Positions 46,976 through 64,000 of a stretch of 64,000 bases of DNA are shown here, in pieces. The stretch spans positions 2,143,001 through 2,207,000 of the forward strand of contig WPIO01000048.1 in NCBI GenBank assembly GCA_009760855.2. The letters run 5' to 3'. The position numbers and the translations under genes are program-made. How positions within the stretch are numbered: the stretch's first letter is position 1; the number at the start of each line of letters is the position of its first letter. The notes under the pieces were generated by a model. That model saw nothing but the letters and a program-made list of their open reading frames with translations. It made no database searches and had not been told where the DNA came from. Origin of the DNA: Cristatella mucedo (taxonomy: Eukaryota > Bryozoa > Phylactolaemata > Cristatellidae).

Positions 46976-47179
46976 TCTTAAAACATTTCCAGGCTAATAG
47001 AGCTAAATTCGGTCAGCATGGGTTTCATTGACATACAACTAGCGCTCTCGTGTTTGAGAGGTAATATCCGACAGCTTACCTGAAGATTTGAGATTAACTT
47101 AGCATTGTCTGGACCTTGCTCTGCTGGAGATTTTGTCTGAAGAATTGCAGCGGCGAGTAGGGTGATCACTACTTTATGA

Positions 47180-47345
47180 CATGGCCTCATGGGCTTCACC
47201 AAACGGGAAAGTGGTCACGCTTTCATTACCCGGGTTGTGGGCTTGGACCCTGTAGCAGGGAATTCTTTAATGACAAATATAAGCAGGGTAAAAACTGCAG
47301 AGACTCATCTGCAATTATAAGGCAGTTGAATCAGCTTATATTTAT
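47180..47345 (+). mobile_element. SINE A
   Basis: tggcctcatgggcttcacca head, altered B box (gggcttggacc), body cagggaattctttaatgac, tail ataaggcagttgaatcagct. Confidence 0.65.
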
Positions 47346-47399
47346 TTTGCCGAAAATTCTTCGGGTCAATTGTAAAACGTTAGCAGGCATAATCTAGGT

Positions 47400-47512
47400 C
47401 GTGCATTTCTACTGCAGCTGGCAATTGTTTATTGCCTGCTTCTCATAGGCGTGCAAAAGCCACTCTGGCTCTTTGCCGTTGTATAAATGAAGCTATTGAA
47501 TCGGATTAAATT
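47400..47512 (+). mobile_element. SINE A 3' part
   Basis: gtttattgcctgcttctcat, gccactctggctctttgccg and ataaatgaagctattgaatc match the body and tail of SINE A without the tRNA head. Confidence 0.5.
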
Positions 47513-48356
47513 ATTTTTTTACGATTGAATGGCTGCTAACTACGGCAACGTAATCCAATCGCGTGGTGAAGTGCAATTCAGGGCATCGGCCTAATTTAAA
47601 GCGATCCCTTCCATGTTTCTAAGCGATCCAATCCACATTTCAAAGCAATCCAATCCGGACTTTGAGTTAGGAATTTCTGGCTTCTGCCATTGAACACAAG
47701 GGTGAAGCTTATTCTAGGCGAAAACTACCACCAAGCAGCAGCTCTTGAGCTTTCTCGATCGCCTTTTAGATCAATTCCACACTAATACGCCTAGTTTGAT
47801 CGAATCATGCAGCCACATTTTGGTGTTTAGTATTTGCCAATCTTGCTCACGCCTTTATCCGTACTTACTAGACAGAGCAAGGAACTTGAGCATCGCTTGA
47901 GAAACAATGTATTTGCGTAATGCGACAGAAAGGCATCGGCAGAAATGCAGGGCGATGCCAACCCTTTCAATTATATCTAGGTACGGTAACAATGAACCGA
48001 GGTAGGTGAGCTGCACAGCAGCATTACCACAAAAGAATAGTGTGCTGTCATCGCTCCGACGTTTAAGAGTCTGCTTCTTGCAGAAACTTCTTTCCTACTT
48101 GTGCTCACTCCTCAGCTGGCAAAGGTTGAATGAACCTCGAAGTCGTCCGGAACGGTCAAAACGTTGCTGACCCAATGCAAACAACTCGTTAGCCCACACT
48201 GATAAAAATAGCACACACGCTGGACCTCTACCAGATTCATGTGCTGTTCGCCACTTGAAGCTTTGCCGCTCGCGAGGTCCACTTGTTTCTTTAGGTCTTG
48301 CACTCTTATCGGTCTCTTGCTCTCTCTGGGTAGTCCTGAGGTTGGCAGCTGGGCTC
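47513..48356 (-). other. 3' flank of the tandem HSF gene
   Basis: Should contain the 3' UTR on the minus strand. No convincing poly(A) signal close to the stop codon; a short tandem repeat lies at 47598. Confidence 0.4.
47598..47660 (+). repeat. 22-23 bp tandem repeat, three copies
   Basis: aaagcgatcccttccatgtt, taagcgatccaatccacatt and aaagcaatccaatccgg in tandem. Confidence 0.75.
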
Positions 48357-58383
<10,027 letters not shown>

Positions 58384-59250
58384 TTCACGCGACGCGCGGG
58401 CACGTACTTGCGACTGGAGTACGTCAAGACTAACGTCCGGCTAAATGAACCGCCCACACGGGGCTTTGGCGTCCCGTCAACAAACTCGTTCGAAAACCGA
58501 ACCTTCGGCACGCCGCGTCTGCTAGCACTGCGTCTCCGCACACGCGGAGGCTGGATGCCAGTAAGATACAGAATGCGGCTCAAACCTGACTTAATTAGTA
58601 AAATAAAATTTCACTAATAGCGTCCCGCGGTGTCTGTCGGATGGATACCGGCGATCGAGTGGAAATTTTCCAGAACTACGGACTACAACTCAATGGCCGA
58701 ATCACGTGCTCCGACGTTGCGTCACGCGGTTGTAGCTCTACGCTGGCGCCGCCGCGGCCATTGCCTTTTCGCTGCAGCCGCAGACGCTATCCCAATTAGT
58801 TCGTCGAATCTTGCGATGCGGCCTTACGCTCCACCCAGCCGCTTGTTTAATAGGGACCCACTGCTTGGCGCGTGCCAGCCAGTTAGTCTCTCGCCCTCCC
58901 AATATCGCTCTAGTTCGTGGCCGGAAAAGCTTCGCCTTCCCGACATCAGCAAAAAGCAGATGCCAACTCTCCGAAACGGTCGATTTCCTGCTGCGACTCC
59001 TACGCCTCGTTTTTCCACCACCCACTGCATGGCATATGGCTCGATGTCTTCAGGCAGACCGTGGAAGTCCGCGACTCGTGGCGGACCGTCGAACGGCCGG
59101 CTACGGCCGCCTACACCAGGCCATGACGGTGCGAGGCACGTTTCTTTTTGAATTTCGCACGCTCCGCCGAGCCGAAGCCTTCTAGCCCACCAATCCCTAC
59201 CTTTGATTGAACAGTGCGAGTCGTTAAGTCCTCCTTAGATCCTATCGCTG
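58384..59250 (-). promoter_or_regulatory. GC-rich 5' flank of the tandem HSF gene
   Basis: About 0.8 kb upstream of the start codon is markedly richer in CpG than the surrounding repeats and contains no recognised transposon. It probably holds the 5' UTR and promoter. No clear TATA box is seen. Long open frames here on both strands match nothing I know and follow from the high G+C. Confidence 0.35.
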
Positions 59251-59430
59251 TTTGACTCGCTGCTGGCATCGTCCCTCGAAATTGACCACCACCCCTCCTT
59301 AAAGCCAGACTGCAAGTTGCCCGCGTTTTGCCTGCTACCGTCAGCTTTGCGCCGGACTCCTCTGACACCATTTTTTTAGTAGCTGGCGGATTTTGATGGT
59401 AAGCTGAGCTCTAGTAACGACGGATCGCTC

Positions 59431-59443
59431 ACCCCCCCCCCCC
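59431..59443 (+). repeat. C homopolymer (about 13 C)
   Basis: Run of C after ggatcgctca. Confidence 0.9.
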
Positions 59444-59847
59444 GCTGCCGCCCCGTCTAAACGCTGCCACTTGCCTGTGCTACTCAGGCGACTGCTCGAT
59501 GCTGTAGCGGCTTCGTCAAAACACGCCGCATCGCAGCCCTCGGTCTACTGCATCGCTAAGGAGCACTTAGATGATATGGAAACAGTCGCGCGGAGAGTTG
59601 AACACGGTCTGACGATGCTCCGCCCAGCGCCACCGCAAATTTTTTCGTAAACTGACGTCTTTCATTTGAAACTCGGGATCTTTACAGCCGAACTTAAGCA
59701 TAAAAAGTATGAGCTGCACTGTCTCCATTAAAGTAATTTCGCTTCGTGTGGAATTGCTAACAGCGTGTCCAATGTGTTGACATGTGAGTGGCGTGAGCCG
59801 GCTAGGCATTGACAAGCGTTCCATCCGTTGTGGGCGATCACACGACT

Positions 59848-60025
59848 GACAGAGAGAAAGAGAGACAGGCAGAGAGACTGAGACAAAGAGAGACAGAGAG
59901 AGAGAGATAGAGAGAGACGGACAGATAGACAGACAGACAGACAGACAGAGAGGCAGAGAGACAGAGACAGACAGAGACAGAGACAAAAAGAGAGAGAGAC
60001 AGAGAGATAGAGAGAGCAAGTACAG
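59848..60025 (+). repeat. Purine-rich (AGAGAC/AGAC)n array
   Basis: About 175 bp of GA and GACA repeats on the + strand; the other strand gives spurious Leu/Ser frames. Confidence 0.95.
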
Positions 60026-60234
60026 CATACGACGCCAGGCAATCTGGCAACAGTGAATGCAATGCTGACGGTTTCGGGATCCAAAGTGAATTAAGCTTGC
60101 GCGAAGCATCTTTTTGCCTCTGCGTCGCTTCGTCGCCTATAGGTTCGCCCACTCGGTGCCAGTCAAATCGACGCACGGCGACAAAGAAGTCGTCAGTTCT
60201 CCCCCATCGAATACGCTTGCCGCTTAGCGATTCG

Positions 60235-60385
60235 TCCTCACCTAACGATAAGGTTTTTGTACTCCACGACCCAGGCTGTGGGCTTGGGGTACCCCAGCAG
60301 ATAGTTCTTCGTCGCCCGATGCAAGCTGGCGCTGAAATCTGCCAATCGGGTTTCCTCCAGCTAAATAAATGAGGTCGCTGAAGTG
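60235..60385 (+). mobile_element. Degenerate SINE A
   Basis: gataaggtttttgtactcca and acgacccaggctgtgggct fit the SINE A head; body and tail (taaataaatgaggtcgctga) fit loosely. Confidence 0.45.
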
Positions 60386-60654
60386 GCCTCCACTGGTCTC
60401 GGGTTGAATATGTGAACGATGTCGCTCGGCAAGCAGACCGGAATCGCCGACTAGCAAATTGCTAGCGTCGCGGAAAAGCGTAGCGTAGCTTATGGAGAAG
60501 TCTTCCAGAATAATTGTCAACAGTTTCCCCCTTCTTACTTACTGCAATAATCTTAAATTTCTGTATTCGACACAAGAAATCATGCATCGGGTGGCATGAT
60601 AAAGAGTGCCGTTGCGTCCTCAGCTCATGCAGAGGGTTGGCTTCGGCTGCGATT

Positions 60655-60810
60655 TATAAACAGAGGGGCAAAGTGGTCGTGCTTCACGGAAGCGGTCGCG
60701 GGTTCGAGCTCTGCTGCGGGCCATTCCGCATTGCCCACTGCAAGTGGGGATGAAAGTCGCTGAAGCTCACCTGCCATTCTATACGTAAAGCCGCTGAATC
60801 AGCAGGTTTC
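60655..60810 (+). mobile_element. SINE A
   Basis: gcaaagtggtcgtgcttcac head, B box GGTTCGAGCTC, body gggccattccgcattgccc, tail ctatacgtaaagccgctgaa then tcagc. Confidence 0.65.
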
Positions 60811-61309
60811 TACTTTGCTTCGAGCATGAGCGACGCTTGCGAGACGCGGCAGCATCGAATGCACGAGGCAGGCGGCGGCGGCCACCGTTAGGGACTGTTT
60901 TGATGGGGTGGGAGCGACTGTCTCGCAGGTAGATACAGATGCTGCTCGTGCGGCAATAAAACTTACGGCGGCTTATCCTCGTTTTGGCTGCTACTACGTA
61001 CAGCGCTGCGACCGGGTGTGTAGCCCAGATTAAACTAAGAACGAGGATCCCACTTTGACCTTGCCAGAGCCAACCGATCGCACGACAACTGAAGGGCTTC
61101 GTCGGAAGCTCAAGCCTCTGCTCGTGACGTGAACTGATTGAGAAGCAATTCTTTTTGGCGAATTTTGAGCTGCCAGTGTGCACTTTATTACTAGAGCATC
61201 CTATCGCCCAACTAATGGGCTTGCGTTGCAGGCGCCACAGTGCCTACGCTGACTGCCCTAGTCCGCGTAAGATGCCCTAAGTCGCTAACGGAACACCAAA
61301 GCAACCCTC
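60811..61309. other. Intergenic DNA, nothing recognised
   Basis: No repeat or gene identified between the SINE A and the pyrimidine tract. Confidence 0.45.
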
Positions 61310-61645
61310 AGTTTTCCTCTTCCTCTCCGTCTGTCTGTCACTCTCTGTGCCTCTCTTTCTCTTTCTATTTCTCTGTTTCTCTGTCTCTTGTATCTCTGTC
61401 TCTCTCACTCCTTATTTTTCTGTATCTCGTTTATTCCCTCTCCTAATCCCCATTCAGTTTCTCTCTCTATAACCCTCTATTATTACTCTGTTTATATATC
61501 TCTTTCTCTTTTCTCTCGTCATTTCCGCCTCTTCCTCTCTCTCTCTCTCTCTCTCGTCCCTTTCTCTCTTGCCCTCTCTCTTGCCCTCTTTTTTCCTTGT
61601 ATCTCTCTCTCGCACTCTCGCACTCCCTTTATCTCCCTCCCTCCC

Positions 61646-61685
<40 letters not shown>

Positions 61686-61990
61686 TAATCTCTCACAAAC
61701 TTTTGATCTCTTTCTCTCTATCTGACCCTCTCTTGCTTTCTTATGCTCTTATTATAGTGGTTTCTCTTTTTTCTCTGGCCCTTTCTCTCTTTATATTTGC
61801 CGCTCTCACGCTCCATCTATTTATCGCTTACTATATTTTTCTCTTCTCCTTTTTCATTCTCGCTCTCTTGCCTCTCTCTTTCTCGCGCGCGCTCTATTTG
61901 ATGTCTTGCTTCCTCCCGAGTTTCTCTCATTTCGTCTCTCGTGCGCTCTCTGCGCTCATTTCTATCTCACTTTATTCAGCCATGCTTTCT
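61310..61990 (+). repeat. 680-bp pyrimidine-rich (TC)n-type tract
   Basis: Mostly CTCTCT/TTTCTC with few purines. The 222-residue Leu/Ser/Phe frame inside it is a by-product of composition. Confidence 0.95.
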
Positions 61991-62869
61991 ATGTTTGATA
62001 TCGTTTCTCTCTCAACCGCTCGCCGGTGCAACCGCTCTTTCCCCTTGCCGGCATAGGGACCCATGATCTGACCGTGACCTTTTCTGAGCCGACTTCAAGT
62101 GCGGTCAGCCCCGCGACTCGCGCAGCTTCGCATTAACGACAGCCGCCGACAATCGCACCTACGATCGTCCGTTTGCGGCTGCGGCAGATTTGTCAAAACT
62201 AGCTACCTTACCTTCCCGTTTGTCCGTCGCCTCGCTTCTCCGGCTTCTCCAGCGTAGCGCTCTCTTCCTTTTTTCTTTTTTTTTTTAGTTTGAGGCGCTC
62301 CACGCGTCGCGACCGGAAATCTTTCCGTCAGGCGAGCTACCTTGCGGCAGAGCAGGGCCAGCTAAGCCGCTCGGGGCGGGCGCAGTCGAGGTTAGAGCCG
62401 TGCGCTGGAAAGACGCAGACTGGGTCGCAGCTGTAGCGCCGGACATTTTCTTTCGCTCTGTGTATCTCGCACAAACGGCAGCGTTCTTCACGTTACATCT
62501 TTAAGTCTCTCTTTTCGTCGTCTGTCTGCTCGCCAGTCAGCACACACGTCTCCGCCGCCGCCGGCTGCGCGCGCCCGGGCTTTCTCTTTCTGTCTTTCTT
62601 TCTGTCTGTCAGTCTGTCTGTCTTACTCGTCAGAGTCCGCAAGCAGCTGCCCCGCCCACGCACACAGGCAGCATAGGCGTCGCGCAGACAGCGAAGTCTG
62701 ACCGAAGGCGGTGGCGCAATGCCAGAGCGCTCGCGCGGTCCGCTACGCACGCTTTCAAGTGGTATTGCTTTCAAACGGCATGCCGAAGTGCCACCCGCTG
62801 GCCGGCGACCGACGATGTGTATGCGGCCGCCGAAGCCGCCAAGGAACCGGGCGAGCAAAAGTGCCCATC

Positions 62870-62975
62870 GGCCAATTCTGAGGTCATCTACTTAAGCGAT
62901 GACGAAATTATATATGAATTTGAGGAAACGGGCATCCTGGCTAATCCTATTTTGAAGTTCCGGATCGTCGAGACA
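62870..62975 (-). mobile_element. Old L2 RT fragment
   Basis: gaggaaacgggcatcctggc and taatcctattttgaag match the antisense of the L2 stretch around [10 protein letters not shown], as at 30110-30160. This explains an otherwise convincing + strand frame. Confidence 0.5.
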
Positions 62976-63454
62976 GCGCCACTGTCTATTCGAATTCAAT
63001 CCACGACGGGCGACCGACTGCGCCGGGCAGCTCCAGCATGGCTGCTGGGGAGGCGAACACTTGCTGTGGAATGCTTTGTCACGTGGCGGCTGAAAGCGGT
63101 TCTTTCGCGGCTAGCTGCCCGCGCGGTCGCTACGGCGTAGTCTGCAGCAGGGAGCCGGCGACCGGAAATGGCCCAGTCGACCGTCGTGCAAATTGAGAGC
63201 CGCGAAGCGATCGGTAAACTGTCCACTATCGCTCGCGAGCGTTACTCTAGCATCTGCTTCGGCTGAGCTGCGCAAAAGCGGAATCTTTTTAGATCTTGGT
63301 TGGACCATTCGTTTTCAGGTTTCTTAATTGATGCGCGGTCTCCGCAGGTACAGAAGAGCGCGATTTCAGTTCTTTGGATTTCCGCAGCGCAGAACGCAGA
63401 TCGCCGGGCGATCGCTCGCAAGGTCGGGGCTTTCGCTGGCTGCGATACCCGTAG

Positions 63455-63560
63455 CACCGCCGCCGCCTCCGCCTCCGCCGCCGCCGCCGCCGCCGCAGCA
63501 GCAGCAGCAGCAGCAGCGTCGGCAGCGTCGGCAGCGTCGGCGGCGTCGGCGGGCGGACGC
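63455..63560 (+). repeat. CCG / CAG / CGG trinucleotide repeat
   Basis: About twelve CCG-type triplets, then seven CAG, then repeated cgtcggcag. Frames read poly-Ala, poly-Pro/poly-Gln or Arg/Gln; none can be preferred. Confidence 0.9.
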
Positions 63561-63839
63561 GCAGGCCCGCTAGCGATGGTGCTTGACGGCGAGACCAGCT
63601 TTCGGGCGGGTACGGGGGAGGCGGCTTCGCCGCATGTTTACGCGTGCTCGCGCGCGCGGCAATTAAGTGCGGTGGCGGCGCTGTATGTGTGTGGGGGGGG
63701 GGGCGAAGAGGAGGGCGAAAGGTAAACCGCGCCGAAGCCACGCGCGCGGCTTAAGTCGCAACTCCCACTCCCCTGGAGGGCGCCGACTGTTAACTCACCG
63801 CTGTTGTGCGACCGCCACCGCTGTTGTGCGACTGTAACC

Positions 63840-64000
63840 ATGCGATTTAGACGTCAAAAACTTGTGTCGCGATAATTGCCTAAATGTTGAAGGATTCCTT
63901 TAAGAAGACTGCTCCACAGCTAGCCACCGCGTCCGATCGCTCCTTATCTAAGATTATGCACTGTCTACTGCGGTGGCTTGCAAACAATTTAGCTAGCTCT
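63840..64000 (+). mobile_element. L2-like LINE family 2 fragment, cut by window end
   Basis: LKKTAPQLATAS-like and LSKIMHCLL-like stretches match 42000-42130 (VKKTASTAGHHLRSVSKI). Confidence 0.55.

Larger units (their letters stand above)
62090..63760. promoter_or_regulatory. GC-rich block, possible promoter or first exon
   Basis: CpG-dense DNA over 1.6 kb. On the minus strand an ATG at about 62446 in good context (gaaagaaaATGTCCGG) opens a 36-codon Ala/Ser/Thr/Pro-rich frame up to a possible donor caag|gtagct near 62334, which could be a first coding exon. No homology is recognised, so it stays a suggestion. The block also holds a CCG/CAG repeat and an old L2 fragment. Confidence 0.3.

Noticed and set aside
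59848..60176. Minus-strand Ser/Leu-rich frames of 110-180 residues
   Set aside because: By-product of the GA-rich repeat.
61388..62056. A 222-residue Leu/Ser/Phe-rich frame resembling a membrane protein
   Set aside because: It is the TC-rich tract; hydrophobicity follows from CTC/TCT/TTC codons.
62817..63140. A plausible 107-residue + strand protein with VIYLSDDEIIYEFEETG
   Set aside because: Its core is antisense to a decayed L2 RT segment (compare 30110-30160).

Overview
This is a stretch of a repeat-rich invertebrate-type animal nuclear genome. The evidence is two spliced genes with GT-AG introns and consistent phases, long introns full of retrotransposons, tRNA-derived SINEs, L2/CR1-like LINEs, a Tc1/mariner fossil, a Ty3/gypsy fossil, a solo LTR and many microsatellites. 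The sequence does not fix the species. No prokaryotic gene, operon or CRISPR array is present.

Left half, about 4.0-34.5 kb, + strand: fifteen exons of an ABCB8 orthologue (mitochondrial inner-membrane half ABC transporter) can be joined in phase to the stop codon at 34508. They give 581 residues with an intact nucleotide-binding domain. The 5' exons (targeting peptide and first membrane segment) lie outside the window. The introns hold L2 elements on both strands, three SINE types, a decayed Tc1 element and TG/CA arrays.

Middle, about 34.5-48 kb: no conventional gene is recognised. It holds L2 remnants, a 1.47-kb solo LTR with a 4-bp target duplication inserted in an L2, a Ty3/gypsy integrase pseudogene, further SINEs and unassigned sequence.

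Right part, 48.36-58.38 kb, - strand: a four-exon gene predicts an 853-residue protein with two tandem HSF-type winged-helix DNA-binding domains, no visible HSF trimerisation coiled coil, and an Ala/Gln/His-rich and acidic tail with a SUMO-type motif. This is the most unusual gene here. Upstream of it lies GC-rich sequence, purine/pyrimidine tracts, degenerate SINEs, and at 62-63.8 kb a GC-rich block with a CCG/CAG repeat that may be another promoter or first exon.

The mobile DNA has a readable history. Two L2-like families (called 1 and 2 here) are nested into each other in both directions. Family 1 and one SINE family end in the same kind of stem-loop. Several insertions consist of little more than that 3' stem-loop and an ATT tail.
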